Below are positions 14,966 to 24,299 of a stretch of 34,915 bases of DNA, in pieces. Below the pieces are notes generated by a model that had not been told where the DNA came from, made no database searches, and was given only the letters and a program-made list of their open reading frames with translations. Numbering within the stretch: position 1 is the stretch's first letter; each line of letters opens with the position of its first letter. Origin of the DNA: Desulfuromonas sp. (GTDB lineage: Bacteria; Desulfobacterota; Desulfuromonadia; Desulfuromonadales; UBA2294); NCBI GenBank assembly GCA_002869615.1, contig PKUH01000080.1:1-34915 (forward strand), in the 5' to 3' direction. The translations under genes were made by a program, and so were the position numbers.

Positions 14966-14994
14966 TTGTCTTGCTCCTGTTTTCGTGCCATCAT
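14966..14994 (+). promoter_or_regulatory. Possible promoter of glpX
   Basis: TTGTCT (14966-14971) and CATCAT (14989-14994) with a 17-base spacer, 35 bases before the glpX ATG. Each hexamer matches the consensus at four of six positions, so this is a weak call. Confidence 0.3.
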
Positions 14995-15029
14995 ATCGGC
15001 CGTTTCCAACTGCACACAGGAGGTCAATT

Positions 15030-15983
15030 ATGGATCGCAATCTCGCCCTTGAGTTGGCACGAGTTACCGAAGCGGCAGCCCTCGCCTGCGGCCGCTGGGT
15101 CGGCAAGGGTGACAAGATCGCGGCTGACGCAGCCGCTACCGACGCCATGCGCAGAACCCTCGATTCGCTCGATATCATCGGCACGGTCGTCATCGGCGAA
15201 GGCGAGATGGATGAAGCTCCGATGCTGTACATCGGAGAAAAGCTCGGCAACGGCAACCCGCCTGAGGTCGACATCGCCGTCGATCCGCTCGAAGGGACAA
15301 ACCTTTGTGCCAAAGGGATTAACGGTGCGATAGCAACCATTGCCATCGCCCCGCGCGGCGGCTTCCTGCATGCCCCCGACATGTACATGGAGAAAATAGC
15401 GGTCGGACCATCGGCAGCCGGAACCATCGATATCGATGCATCGCCGACCGAAAACCTGACCCGGATCGCCGAAGCCAAGGCCTGTCACATTGAGGACCTC
15501 ACCGTCGTTCTGCTCGACCGGCCGCGCCATGATAAAGCGATAACAGAAATCCGCAAAGCCGGTGCCCGGATCCACCTGATCTCGGATGGCGATGTGGCGC
15601 CGGCCTTTGCCGCCGCAGTTGAAGGGAGCGGGGTCGATATGCTGATGGGCATCGGCGGCGCCCCCGAGGGGGTTCTGGCCGCAGCCGCCCTTAAATGCAT
15701 GGGCGGCGACATGCAGGGCCGACTTGTATTTACCAACGACGAGGAAAAGGCGCGGGCGCCGAAAATGGGCATAACGGATCTGGACAAGGTCTACAGTTGT
15801 GAAGAGATGGCATCAGGCGATCTCTTCTTTGCAGCAACCGGGGTCACCAACGGCGAGCTGCTCAGCGGCGTCCGTTATTTTTCCGGCGGCGCCGAAACGC
15901 ACACGATCGTCATGCGCTCGAAGAGCCGGACGGTCCGCTTCATTCAGAGCCGGCATCAATTTGACCACAAACCGTCCTACTGA
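15030..15983 (+). CDS. glpX: Class II fructose-1,6-bisphosphatase (GlpX)
   Basis: The protein has 317 residues from ATG 15030, which follows AGGAGG by six bases; the open frame starts earlier but without a signal. Family motifs are clear: GKGDKIAADAAATDAMR, VVIGEGEMDEAPMLYIGE, IAVDPLEGTNLCAKG, the GIGGAPEGVLAAAALKCMGGDMQGRL block and FFAATGVTNGELL. It dephosphorylates fructose-1,6-bisphosphate in gluconeogenesis (cytoplasm). It is monocistronic: the neighbour on one side is divergent and the next gene downstream has its own promoter. Confidence 0.95.
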   Translation: MDRNLALELARVTEAAALACGRWVGKGDKIAADAAATDAMRRTLDSLDIIGTVVIGEGEMDEAPMLYIGEKLGNGNPPEVDIAVDPLEGTNLCAKGINGAIATIAIAPRGGFLHAPDMYMEKIAVGPSAAGTIDIDASPTENLTRIAEAKACHIEDLTVVLLDRPRHDKAITEIRKAGARIHLISDGDVAPAFAAAVEGSGVDMLMGIGGAPEGVLAAAALKCMGGDMQGRLVFTNDEEKARAPKMGITDLDKVYSCEEMASGDLFFAATGVTNGELLSGVRYFSGGAETHTIVMRSKSRTVRFIQSRHQFDHKPSY

Positions 15984-16006
15984 AAATACCACTTGTGTAT
16001 TTCACC

Positions 16007-16035
16007 TTGTCATTCATCGGACGAGTTGCTAGAAT
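16007..16035 (+). promoter_or_regulatory. Sigma-70 promoter of the cytidylate-kinase-like/BON gene
   Basis: TTGTCA (16007-16012) and TAGAAT (16030-16035) with the ideal 17-base spacer, 40 bases before the ATG. Confidence 0.65.
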
Positions 16036-16075
16036 TCGGTGGCTTTCAGACATTACATAAAAATGAGGGAGAAGC

Positions 16076-16903
16076 ATGGCAATTATTACTATCTCGCGTG
16101 AAATGGGTAGTGGTGGGATTCCGATCGCACATCAGGCGGCAGAAAAGTTGGGGTATACCCTGGTGGACGGTGAAGCCCTGAGAAAAGTTGCCGGCAAGTA
16201 CGGGCTTTCGCAGGAAGCTTTTGACCAGGCTGACGAGCACCCTCCGTCCTTTATTGCCGAAAAAGATGTCCATCTGCTGATCGACCTGCACCAGATCGAA
16301 CTGATGATTCTTGATTATGCTCTTAAAGGTGACGTTATCATCTACGGTCGTGGTGGTCAGGACCTTCTCAAGAGGATCAAATCTGTCTTCAGGGTTCGCA
16401 TTGTCGCCCCGTTTGAGGATCGGATTGAACGCTGGGCTGAGCGCGAATGGCTTGACCCCGAACTCGCCAGGGTGCTGGTGCGCAGGAGTGACCAGCAGCG
16501 GGCCGGGTTCATCAAGTACTATTTTGACCGCGACTGGGACAATCCACTCGACTACGACCTGGTAATCAACACCCAAAAACTTTCCGAAGACAAGGCGATC
16601 GACCTGATCTGCGATGGCGTCAAGGATCAGAATCTGGTCGAGGAAAAGAGTAATTCGAAACGGGTCCTGAGCGATCTCATCCTCAGCAAGAAGGCTGAAA
16701 TCTCGGTCCTGACCATCGACGGGGTCGAGGGTGAACACCTTGATCTCTCTGCCGAAAATGGCAAGATTACCGTTTCCGGACACGTCCACAGCAAGGACGA
16801 GCACAAAGCGGTTCTCGATGTGGTTGCTTCAGTCGAAGGCGTCACCTCGGTCGAGAACCAGCTACAGATCATCAGTTACCGGAACGAACCGGACGAACAC
16901 TGA
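16076..16903 (+). CDS. Cytidylate kinase-like protein fused to a C-terminal BON domain
   Basis: The protein has 275 residues. The N-terminal ~185 residues match the cytidylate-kinase-like family: P-loop region TISREMGSGG (5-14), LVDGEALRKVA, VIIYGRGGQDLL and an Arg-rich lid (RIERWAEREWL, VRRSDQQRAGFIKYYFDRDW). These proteins resemble CMP kinase but lack its usual context, and their substrate is not settled. Residues about 198-268 read as a BON domain (LDLSAENGKITVSGHVHSKDEHKAVLDVVASVEGVTSVENQLQI-type pattern with the conserved Gly and closing hydrophobic strands). BON domains usually bind phospholipid or act as exported adaptors, which is odd for a cytoplasmic kinase. GGGAG lies before the ATG, and a strong terminator follows. 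Confidence 0.82.
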   Translation: MAIITISREMGSGGIPIAHQAAEKLGYTLVDGEALRKVAGKYGLSQEAFDQADEHPPSFIAEKDVHLLIDLHQIELMILDYALKGDVIIYGRGGQDLLKRIKSVFRVRIVAPFEDRIERWAEREWLDPELARVLVRRSDQQRAGFIKYYFDRDWDNPLDYDLVINTQKLSEDKAIDLICDGVKDQNLVEEKSNSKRVLSDLILSKKAEISVLTIDGVEGEHLDLSAENGKITVSGHVHSKDEHKAVLDVVASVEGVTSVENQLQIISYRNEPDEH

Positions 16904-16921
16904 CCGACCCTTCAACACTTC

Positions 16922-16949
16922 AGGCCCGTCGCCGGACGGGCCTTTTTTA
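16922..16949 (+). terminator. Rho-independent terminator
   Basis: AGGCCCGTC (16922-16930) pairs perfectly with GACGGGCCT (16935-16943) around GCCG, followed by a T-run. It ends the kinase/BON gene. Confidence 0.92.
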
Positions 16950-17028
16950 TTTCCAAGCCACATAAAAGCTTCTCATTTCGATAAAAAGAATCTGGTATCC
17001 GGATATCTCAATCGCTAACGCAAATTTC

Positions 17029-17057
17029 TTGTCGCTAAAGGTTGCAGATGATAGGAT
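17029..17057 (+). promoter_or_regulatory. Sigma-70 promoter of the yebC-ruvCAB operon
   Basis: TTGTCG (17029-17034) and TAGGAT (17052-17057) with a 17-base spacer, followed by GGAGG upstream of the yebC ATG at 17093. No LexA-type box was recognised nearby. Confidence 0.6.
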
Positions 17058-17092
17058 AACTATTCGAAAAAATCATGGAGGAATAAGGACAA

Positions 17093-17839
17093 ATGGCCGG
17101 ACACAGCAAATGGGCTAATATCAAGCACCGCAAGGGCGCCCAGGACGCCAAGCGGGGCAAAGTTTTCACCAAACTGATCAAGGAAATTACGGTGGCCGCG
17201 AAGATCGGCGGTGGCGACCCGGAAACGAATCCTCGTCTGCGCCTTGCTATCGACAAGGGCAAGCAGGCCAACATGCCGAAAGACAATATTGACCGGGCCA
17301 TTAAAAAAGGTACCGGTGATCTTGACGGTGTGACCTACGAGGAAGGAACCTTTGAAGGTTATGGCCCGGGCGGCGTTGCCGTGCTGGTAGAGTTTATGAC
17401 TGACAATCGCACGCGTACGGTCGCCGACGTCAGGCACACATTCAACAAGAACAATGGCAATCTCGGCAAAGACGGATCAGTCGCTTTCATTTTTGAACGC
17501 AAGGGGCTGATATCCTTTTCAACTGACTCCGATTTTGAAACGATTTTCGAAGCGGCACTCGAAGCCGGCGCTGAAGATGTCAAGGATGAAGGGGATGTTT
17601 ACGAAGTACTTACCGAGCCCTCCGAATTCATCGAAATCCGCGACGCTTTGGTCGCTAACGGCCTCGACCCGCAAGCATCCGAAGTTTCAATGATTCCATC
17701 GACAACGGTTGACCTGGAAGGCAAATCAGCCGAACAGATGCTGAAGCTGATGGACATGCTTGAAGATAATGATGATGTCCAGAATGTTTATGCCAATTTC
17801 GACATTTCCGAGGAGGAAATATCCCGGATTATGGGATGA
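17093..17839 (+). CDS. yebC: YebC/PmpR family protein
   Basis: The protein has 248 residues, normal for the family, beginning with the invariant [22 protein letters not shown]. The three-domain pattern is intact (about 1-80, 80-135 plus 205-245, 135-205), with [10 protein letters not shown]-like (here [13 protein letters not shown]) and the acidic C-terminal half. Members have been reported as DNA-binding regulators and, more recently, as ribosome-associated factors that relieve stalling, so the exact job is open. It is the first gene of the ruvCAB unit, a common arrangement. The gap to ruvC is 27 bases. Confidence 0.95.
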   Translation: MAGHSKWANIKHRKGAQDAKRGKVFTKLIKEITVAAKIGGGDPETNPRLRLAIDKGKQANMPKDNIDRAIKKGTGDLDGVTYEEGTFEGYGPGGVAVLVEFMTDNRTRTVADVRHTFNKNNGNLGKDGSVAFIFERKGLISFSTDSDFETIFEAALEAGAEDVKDEGDVYEVLTEPSEFIEIRDALVANGLDPQASEVSMIPSTTVDLEGKSAEQMLKLMDMLEDNDDVQNVYANFDISEEEISRIMG

Positions 17840-17866
17840 TTTTGTGCCATCTTCCGGGCATTGCGC

Positions 17867-18388
17867 ATGCGAATTATCGGAATAGACCCCGGCTCACGAG
17901 CCACCGGATACGGACTGATCCGCAGGGAAGGCAATCGCCTGATCCATATTGATAACGGTGTTATCAGACCTCCGGACAAGGCTGAATTGCCGGAACGGCT
18001 GCTGGCGATCTTTGAGGGTCTCAACACGATTATCGGAGAATACAAGCCCGAGCTGGCGGCAATTGAACAGGTCTTTATGTCCCGGAACGCCCAGACCGCG
18101 CTGAAACTGGGACAAGCTCGCGGTGCCGCACTGCTGGCCCTGGCCAGTGCCGGGCTTGATGTCGGCGAATACAGCCCGATGCAAATCAAAAGTTCGGTCG
18201 TCGGTTATGGCCGGGCGGCAAAGAACCAGGTCCAGCAGATGGTCAAAGCTTTACTGAATCTGCCGGAAATTGCCCAGGAGGATGCCTCCGATGCTCTCGC
18301 CGTTGCCGTCTGTCATGCCCACAGCAGCAGCCGCAACAACCAACTGGCCCGGGCGACTACGCAAAGCATGCAAAGAAGGAAAGTCTGA
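17867..18388 (+). CDS. ruvC: Holliday junction resolvase RuvC
   Basis: The protein has 173 residues, the usual length. The four catalytic acids are present at Asp7 ([14 protein letters not shown]), Glu67 (LAAIEQVF), Asp139 and Asp142 ([13 protein letters not shown]). It cuts Holliday junctions symmetrically with RuvAB. ATG 17867 begins at the conserved MRIIGIDPG; the TTG six bases upstream is less likely. The ribosome-binding site is weak, consistent with translation coupled to yebC. Confidence 0.95.
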   Translation: MRIIGIDPGSRATGYGLIRREGNRLIHIDNGVIRPPDKAELPERLLAIFEGLNTIIGEYKPELAAIEQVFMSRNAQTALKLGQARGAALLALASAGLDVGEYSPMQIKSSVVGYGRAAKNQVQQMVKALLNLPEIAQEDASDALAVAVCHAHSSSRNNQLARATTQSMQRRKV

Positions 18389-18392
18389 CAAA

Positions 18393-18989
18393 ATGATCGC
18401 TCTATTGCAGGGACAGATTGCCTATAAATCGATCGATCACGTTATTCTTGATGTCAACGGCGTCGGCTACCGGCTGCTGATCCCCCTTTCTTCGTTTTAC
18501 GCGCTTCCTGAAGAGGGTCCGGCAAAATTTCATATTCACACCCACGTCCGGGATGATGCAATCCAGCTCTTCGGTTTTCTGACAACCGATGAAAAGGAGA
18601 TGTTCAGCATCCTGATCTCGGTCTCCGGGGTCGGTCCGAAACTGGCGATCAACATACTGTCGCACATCCCGGCCAATGAACTGAACACTGCCCTGGCGGC
18701 AGGGGACATCAACAGGCTGTCCAGCCTGCCCGGGATCGGCAAAAAAACCGCCGAACGACTTGTCCTTGAGCTCAAGGACAAAGTGCCAAACGTTTCCGCT
18801 GGCACAACAACAGCGGCGCCCCCGGGCTCTTCACTGCATACTGATTCGATTGACGATCTGCTGTCGGCGCTGGTTAACCTCGGTTACAAGGAGAATATGG
18901 CCCGTAAAGCGATTGAGTCAATGGAACTGAGCCCTGAAATCTCGTTTGAAGAAGCCCTGAAAGGGGCCCTGAAGCTACTCGGACAATAA
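18393..18989 (+). CDS. ruvA: Holliday junction DNA helicase subunit RuvA
   Basis: The protein has 198 residues starting MIALLQGQIAYKS. The N-terminal OB fold (about 1-63) has DVNGVGYRLLIPLS. Two helix-hairpin-helix motifs follow (LISVSGVGPKLAINIL and LSSLPGIGKKTAERLVLELKDK), then a flexible Thr/Ala/Pro linker (about 143-155) and domain III (about 155-198), which touches RuvB. It binds four-way junctions as a tetramer and loads RuvB. The open frame begins upstream inside ruvC; the ATG at 18393 is supported by AAGGA and by family alignment. It follows ruvC after four bases and abuts ruvB. Confidence 0.95.
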   Translation: MIALLQGQIAYKSIDHVILDVNGVGYRLLIPLSSFYALPEEGPAKFHIHTHVRDDAIQLFGFLTTDEKEMFSILISVSGVGPKLAINILSHIPANELNTALAAGDINRLSSLPGIGKKTAERLVLELKDKVPNVSAGTTTAAPPGSSLHTDSIDDLLSALVNLGYKENMARKAIESMELSPEISFEEALKGALKLLGQ

Positions 18990-20027
18990 ATGACCGCAAT
19001 GTCGAACGATCGATTAATTAATGCCGATATGACCGGAGAAGATGCTCAGCTTGAGTTGTCTTTACGCCCCCGGTCATTGACGGAATATATCGGTCAGGAG
19101 AAGGTCAAGGACAACCTGAAGGTTTTTATTGAGGCCGCCAGGAACAGAAATGAAGCGCTCGACCACGTCCTTTTTTATGGCCCGCCCGGACTCGGCAAAA
19201 CGACTCTGGCCAACATTATCGCCAACGAAATGGATGTCAACATCAAGAGTTCATCCGGCCCGGTCATCGAAAAACCGGGTGATTTGGCCGCTGTTCTGAC
19301 GAACCTGGAAGAAGGAGATGTCCTCTTTATCGATGAGATCCATCGACTGTCGCCGGTCGTCGAAGAGATTCTTTACCCGGCAATGGAGGACTACCAGCTC
19401 GACATCATGATCGGCCAGGGACCATCGGCACGAACCCTGAAACTTGACATTCCGCGGTTCACTCTGGTCGGTGCGACAACCCGGGCCGGCCTGCTCTCGT
19501 CACCGCTGCGCGATCGCTTCGGTGTCATCAGCCGACTCGAATTTTATACGGACGACCAGCTGGCAGTAATCGTCGCACGTAGCGCCGGGCTACTCGATAT
19601 CGACATTGAGAACAACGGCGCCACAGAAATCGCCCGGCGCAGCCGCGGGACGCCCCGCATTGCCAATCGTCTGCTCCGCCGGGTCCGCGATTTTGCCCAG
19701 GTTATCGGCGACGGGACCATCACCCGGGAGATTGCCGATACGTCACTGCAGCGGCTGGAAGTCGACCGTAGCGGCTTTGACCACATGGACCGCCTGCTGC
19801 TATTGACGATTATCGACAAGTTCGCTGGCGGTCCGGTCGGACTCGATACTTTAGCTGCGGCAATTGGCGAAGAAAAAGATACAATAGAAGACGTGATTGA
19901 ACCGTACCTGATGCAACAGGGGTACCTGAACCGGACGCCGCGCGGTCGGATCGCGACCCAGGCGGCGTACGGTCATCTACAGAAAAAAATGCCTGGTGGG
20001 AATAATGGGGAACTTTTTTCAGGATAA
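18990..20027 (+). CDS. ruvB: Holliday junction branch-migration ATPase RuvB
   Basis: The protein has 345 residues. Walker A is GPPGLGKTT and Walker B is [10 protein letters not shown]; sensor 1 lies in [20 protein letters not shown] and sensor 2 in [19 protein letters not shown]. The C-terminal winged helix contains [16 protein letters not shown] and [17 protein letters not shown]. It is the hexameric motor of the RuvAB branch-migration complex. ATG directly follows the ruvA stop. The 3' end overlaps the start of the HAMP/GGDEF-like gene by 23 bases. Confidence 0.96.
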   Translation: MTAMSNDRLINADMTGEDAQLELSLRPRSLTEYIGQEKVKDNLKVFIEAARNRNEALDHVLFYGPPGLGKTTLANIIANEMDVNIKSSSGPVIEKPGDLAAVLTNLEEGDVLFIDEIHRLSPVVEEILYPAMEDYQLDIMIGQGPSARTLKLDIPRFTLVGATTRAGLLSSPLRDRFGVISRLEFYTDDQLAVIVARSAGLLDIDIENNGATEIARRSRGTPRIANRLLRRVRDFAQVIGDGTITREIADTSLQRLEVDRSGFDHMDRLLLLTIIDKFAGGPVGLDTLAAAIGEEKDTIEDVIEPYLMQQGYLNRTPRGRIATQAAYGHLQKKMPGGNNGELFSG

Positions 20028-21396
20028 AATCAACTACGCGCTGACCCGCTTGAACGAAAGCACTTTTATCAGCAGACTGACGGTCACCAAAAAGGTAGTC
20101 ATGGCCTATGCCCTGGTCGCCGGCTTCAGTCTGATTGCGATCATTTTCGCCCTGAACAGTTTGCACTCGCAGACAACGACCTCCACGGAACTCGTCAACA
20201 TCGATGTCAAGGCAATCTCCCTGACTGAGCAGCTCCAGAAAAGCCTGGTTTCCCAGGAAAAACTCGGGCGTCAATACCTGATCATCAACAATAAAGAGAC
20301 TATCGATCTGATCAGGGAGAAGTTCGACCAGTTTCCCGACGAATGGGAAATACTGTTGCAACTTCTGCCCCTGGACCGGGTCAGCATGGTTGCATCCGAG
20401 TACGATAAATACCGGACAGAGGGAGAGCGCTACCTGCAACTGGCCGATGACGATCTTTCCCTGAAAAAGCTTGAAGCGGAATTTAAAAAGAGTTATCTGC
20501 CGGCACACAACGACTTTTATCAGGCCTTAACGAACTTTCGCGAAAACCAGCAGGCCAGGGTCGACAGGACGCTTGCCGCACTGCCCCGTGACGGCGCCCA
20601 TTCATTCAGAATGACCCTGCTGCTGTTACTGCTCGGCATTCTTCTGGCAACGCCGGTTGCACTTTCAGTCCTCTTGGGTATCCATAATTCACTCCGCCAG
20701 TTGACCCGGGCTACCCACCAGATTGCCGAGGGCAACTACGCGGTCGACATCAACCTTTCAGCGCACGACGAATTCGGCAAACTGGCCCGGGAATTTCAGT
20801 CGATGGGTCGTAAACTCCAGGAATTCGAGGCATCCAATCTCGACGCCAGTCCGCTGACCCACCTGCCGGGAAACATGGTCATACAGCGGCGGGTTGAAGG
20901 GCTTCTTAAAGATAAGGTTCCTTTCGCCCATGCCTTCGTCGACCTCGACCATTTCAAGGCATTTAATGATCGCTACGGCTATCAGAAAGGGAGTGATATC
21001 ATCAGTGCTGTCGGCGATATTATCAGTGAAATCATCAAGATTGAAGGGGACGAAGATGACTTTGTCGGACACATCGGCGGTGACTATTACATTTTCCTGA
21101 CCTCCACGGAAAAGGTCGAGCACCTCGCAAAACGGGTCATAGAAGAATTCGACAGCATGATCCCGCACTACTACTCTGATGAGGATCGCCACTCCGGATT
21201 TTTTATTTGCCAGGACCGCTTTGGTGTCGAACGCCAGTTCCCGCTGATGACCATATCGATCTCGATCATTTGTTCCGATACTTCAAACTACGATTCGGCC
21301 ATCGCGATCAGCCATGAGTGTGCTAAAATGAAGGAACATTTGAAACGACTACCCGGCAGCAACTACTTAATTGACCGACGACGAGGCAAATCTTGA
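20005..21396 (+). CDS. Membrane HAMP protein with degenerate GGDEF domain
   Basis: The protein has 463 residues. A first transmembrane helix (about 31-51) and a second (about 205-228) bracket a periplasmic four-helix-bundle-like sensor region. A HAMP domain (about 228-275) and a GGDEF-fold domain (about 283-460) follow. The domain keeps [25 protein letters not shown], but the signature reads GGDYY (358-362) rather than GGDEF/GGEEF, so the catalytic Glu is lost and diguanylate cyclase activity is doubtful. No upstream RxxD inhibitory motif is obvious. It starts inside ruvB (ATG 20005, GGTGGG upstream) and overlaps the next lipoprotein gene by four bases. A role as c-di-GMP/GTP sensor or partner is possible but inferred. 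Confidence 0.8.
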   Translation: MGNFFQDKINYALTRLNESTFISRLTVTKKVVMAYALVAGFSLIAIIFALNSLHSQTTTSTELVNIDVKAISLTEQLQKSLVSQEKLGRQYLIINNKETIDLIREKFDQFPDEWEILLQLLPLDRVSMVASEYDKYRTEGERYLQLADDDLSLKKLEAEFKKSYLPAHNDFYQALTNFRENQQARVDRTLAALPRDGAHSFRMTLLLLLLGILLATPVALSVLLGIHNSLRQLTRATHQIAEGNYAVDINLSAHDEFGKLAREFQSMGRKLQEFEASNLDASPLTHLPGNMVIQRRVEGLLKDKVPFAHAFVDLDHFKAFNDRYGYQKGSDIISAVGDIISEIIKIEGDEDDFVGHIGGDYYIFLTSTEKVEHLAKRVIEEFDSMIPHYYSDEDRHSGFFICQDRFGVERQFPLMTISISIICSDTSNYDSAIAISHECAKMKEHLKRLPGSNYLIDRRRGKS

Positions 21397-21761
21397 CCAG
21401 ACTATCCAGGTTATCTATCTTATTGGTCGTTACAGTTTTCCTGGCCGGCTGTTTGGCAACTCGCCAGCCAGGACCTGCCAAGCTAGAAGTCAAAACTGAG
21501 ACTGACGCATTCCGTATCGCCGTGCAAAAACTTGAACAATCAGGCAATCCTTCCGGTCTCAAGACATTAGCTGACAAAGAACCCGGTTCTGCCCGGGGGA
21601 AAAATGCCCGATCAATCCTGAATGTTTATAAAAGCCAGACTCGAACCATTGACAAACTGAGAAAAACCAACAAGGAACTGAAAAAAGAGAACCGGAAACT
21701 CAAGGTAACCCTTGAGAAACTGAACCGGATTAATCTCGAAATGGAAAAAAGAACCGACTGA
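21393..21761 (+). CDS. Small lipoprotein with C-terminal coiled coil
   Basis: The protein has 122 residues. A signal sequence ends in the lipobox FLAGC (Cys at about residue 20), so it should be lipid-anchored in the periplasm. The C-terminal half (about 78-118) is a Lys/Glu-rich heptad coiled coil (IDKLRKTNKELKKENRKLKVTLEKL). The start is TTG at 21393, overlapping the stop of the HAMP/GGDEF-like gene (TTGA), with GAGG seven bases upstream, so the two are translationally coupled. The pairing suggests it may work with that protein's periplasmic domain. The family is not recognised beyond this. Confidence 0.75.
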   Translation: MTRLSRLSILLVVTVFLAGCLATRQPGPAKLEVKTETDAFRIAVQKLEQSGNPSGLKTLADKEPGSARGKNARSILNVYKSQTRTIDKLRKTNKELKKENRKLKVTLEKLNRINLEMEKRTD

Positions 21762-21860
21762 CCTCTTTTTATTCATATTTCATTTGGCAAGAGAGAATCT
21801 TCTGTGATAAGAACACAGAGGGGGATACGGAAAGAGCAAGCCCTGCTGATCTGACCCCCG

Positions 21861-21886
21861 GGCCGCCATTGTGGCGGCCTTTTTTA
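21861..21886 (+). terminator. Rho-independent terminator of the yebC-ruvCAB unit
   Basis: GGCCGCCA (21861-21868) pairs with TGGCGGCC (21872-21879) and is followed by seven T residues. The ~100 bases before it (21762-21860) hold only a weak TCTGTG/CACAGA inverted repeat and no gene that I can recognise. Confidence 0.9.
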
Positions 21887-21903
21887 TTTCAAGAATCCTC
21901 CGG

Positions 21904-24258
21904 GTGATCCGTTTGAACCTTGTAAAATACAATACGCCAAAAACCGATGGAGCCCTTCGCCAATTTTCACAACAACTCCAAGCCTGGAGTGAAGAGAAAT
22001 TGCAGCAAAAACCCGGCCCCTTTCGCCAGTCCGAGCTATGTCGAGGACTGATCGGGGCCGAGACGCTGCCAACTCCGCCGCTCGTTTACTGGGTGAATCG
22101 CGAAAGCCTTCTTGCAGGTGGCATCGTAATCCTTCCGGACCACGATGACGCAGAGATCCTGCCGGTAGCAGCACGGGCAGCGCTCGCGCTCGGTCTTCCC
22201 CATTTTTTCACATGGGGACGCCGTGAAATCCAATGCTGGTCGGCCACATACAGCCCACCGGAAAAAGTCTGGGAGTACGCCCTGCCGCATGGAGAGGAAT
22301 CAACGCCGGCTACCTTCCGAAAATGTTTTAATCTGCTCATCGAGGAACTGGAAAAACAATTTTACAATTTGCAACAACATATCCCGGAGATATCGGCAAC
22401 ATATCTGGCGAATCTGATCCATATCACCTATCTCGATATCTTGCCGTCGATCCAGAAAGATGCCCAATTATCGATAGCCGAGGGCAGAATGACTCCATCC
22501 CCGGATGCTCTAAAAAATAGTCTGTTGCAGATGCTTCTTCTTCCGCCAGCCCTGGCGACGGTAAATGATCTCCCTCGCGACTTTTCAGTCGCGGACTTCC
22601 CGAACAACCTGGCTGAGGCTGTCAACAATTTGCCCGAGAAGCTGAAAACGACTTTTACCTCTCACCACGAGACAGTTCTTTTTCCCGAGGATTGCCAGCG
22701 GCGATTTCTTCACTATTATTACAGACTTGAGCAGATCAAAAGCGCTCTGCCGGAATTCATAGCTGATGCAGCCGCTCTGGTCCTCAAATCCTTGAGTTTT
22801 GAACTCGGTGGCCGGCCATTGCCAACAACCGGCTCAGGTTTGCCGCTTGTTGCGATAAACCCCGACAGCGCCATTGAAGATCCCTCTCCCGAGTACGAAA
22901 TCAGCCTCCCCGGGATTGCTGCCGCAATCGCACTTGTCAGGAATTTCTCAAACAGTCCGCCCCACCAAGCTACGCAGGTCTACACCAACCCTTTTGATCT
23001 TAAAACAAAACTGGCCAATCACTTTTTTACCGGCGCTCTCACCGATGAAACCATTCCGAACGCAGCGCTGCAAAAAGAACTGAATGCACGGCTACGTTTT
23101 GCCTGGCCAAACCACAAAATAAGCTTTGGCGGAAAAACACCGGTCTGGGCCTGGCAGCTTCTCCATCTAACCGGCCTGCTGGACCAGGGAAGCCGCCTTG
23201 AATTGACGATCCCGAAGAACTGGCTCTGGGACAGGTTTGGAGAAAAAATTCCGGAAGTAATCAGGGCAAAGTTTGTGATTTCAGAAATTGCCCTGATTGG
23301 AGAAAACAGTTTGAAATGTCAGTTTCAGCCGGGTGATGCGGCGACCACATCAATTACCCGGGAAAATGATAGCCAGCGAACGATTGAGCCACCCCTTCCG
23401 CGGTGGCTACGGCCATTCGCAATTATTGCCCTGTTTGCATCGGACCCGACGTTTCATCTGCTGGAGACGGGCGAGTTGCAGTTTTACGAGGAAGGGACAT
23501 GTCAGGGCTACCCGTCGGCCGGACTGCAATGCTATCTTCAATCGACTCTCGGTAAAAATTTATGGTCCCTTTTGGCCCCTGGCCGGCCACAACCCAGACC
23601 GGAAAAAATGGCGGCCCAGATAGCGAGTGCCGGTGTGCCCTTGCCGAACGAAAAAATCATCAGGGCTTTGGGGCAGCTCTCGACGCGCAAGGGAATCGTC
23701 ACCACAGCCGATATCGACCAGGAAATAACAGTCTGGCTCGGAGCAACAACGCCAATTGAACCGAAGAGATCTCTGAAATCAACCTCAAAAAAACAGCCGG
23801 ACGCGCCGGAGATAATCCGCCTGTTTAACAACAAATGCCTTGAAGAAGAGATCCCGATATTCCCTGACAATTATATTTTCAAAACCCCGGAGAACCAGAG
23901 AATTGAATATAACTTTAATGGCCGGCTTAGAATAAAAGAGACCTTTTTCGATGAAATTATTCTGGTCGATCAAATGAATAACGAGATCACGCTTCAGGGC
24001 ATCAGGCAGGCCGAAGCTCTTGAGCTCATTTCAACCTGCCGATCCGGGCCAATTAAACTGCCCCGTGACCAGTCGGAGACAGAAAAAATGCTGACCCGCT
24101 ACGTCGACGATCTGACTAACCTGAGAAAGTCCTATTATCGGCATGCAACCAATATTCTGCCCGACCAGGAAGTCACCGACAAGGTCAATGCCTTTTGGCG
24201 AAAACAGCAATTGCCCGATTGGAGACTGGTCAAAACGAGGATTCCAAAGAACTTTTAG
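21904..24258 (+). CDS. Large uncharacterised protein (about 784 aa)
   Basis: I do not recognise this protein. It has no signal peptide or clear transmembrane helix. The N-terminal region (about 60-130) alternates hydrophobic stretches (GGIVILPDHDDAEILPV, LGLPHFFTWGRREIQCWS) in a way that loosely recalls the nuclease-like front of restriction-methylase proteins. Residues about 370-470 (NPFDLKTKLANHFF, LELTIPKNWLWDRFGEKIPEVIRAKFVISEIALI) loosely resemble the latter half of N6-adenine methylases, but no NPPY/F motif or SAM site is visible. A basic, Ser/Lys-rich linker lies near 625-640. The open frame begins inside the upstream terminator, so the start must be GTG 21904 or TTG 21913; neither has a convincing ribosome-binding site. 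The intact frame of 2.3 kb shows it is a real gene. Confidence 0.7.
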   Translation: MIRLNLVKYNTPKTDGALRQFSQQLQAWSEEKLQQKPGPFRQSELCRGLIGAETLPTPPLVYWVNRESLLAGGIVILPDHDDAEILPVAARAALALGLPHFFTWGRREIQCWSATYSPPEKVWEYALPHGEESTPATFRKCFNLLIEELEKQFYNLQQHIPEISATYLANLIHITYLDILPSIQKDAQLSIAEGRMTPSPDALKNSLLQMLLLPPALATVNDLPRDFSVADFPNNLAEAVNNLPEKLKTTFTSHHETVLFPEDCQRRFLHYYYRLEQIKSALPEFIADAAALVLKSLSFELGGRPLPTTGSGLPLVAINPDSAIEDPSPEYEISLPGIAAAIALVRNFSNSPPHQATQVYTNPFDLKTKLANHFFTGALTDETIPNAALQKELNARLRFAWPNHKISFGGKTPVWAWQLLHLTGLLDQGSRLELTIPKNWLWDRFGEKIPEVIRAKFVISEIALIGENSLKCQFQPGDAATTSITRENDSQRTIEPPLPRWLRPFAIIALFASDPTFHLLETGELQFYEEGTCQGYPSAGLQCYLQSTLGKNLWSLLAPGRPQPRPEKMAAQIASAGVPLPNEKIIRALGQLSTRKGIVTTADIDQEITVWLGATTPIEPKRSLKSTSKKQPDAPEIIRLFNNKCLEEEIPIFPDNYIFKTPENQRIEYNFNGRLRIKETFFDEIILVDQMNNEITLQGIRQAEALELISTCRSGPIKLPRDQSETEKMLTRYVDDLTNLRKSYYRHATNILPDQEVTDKVNAFWRKQQLPDWRLVKTRIPKNF

Positions 24259-24299
24259 TCTCTTCCGAATAATGTTACAGTAAGTCTTCAGAGGTTATT

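Noticed and set aside
16046-16804. 252-codon minus-strand frame opposite the kinase/BON gene
   Set aside because: It mirrors the codon structure of a clearly conserved gene on the plus strand and resembles no family.
21762-21860. Possible riboswitch or small RNA before the terminator (contains CTGATCTG as in TPP elements)
   Set aside because: The other conserved TPP parts are absent, and the terminator is explained by the ruv operon.
21871-21903. GTG 21871 as start of the 784-residue protein
   Set aside because: It lies inside the stem and T-run of the upstream terminator.
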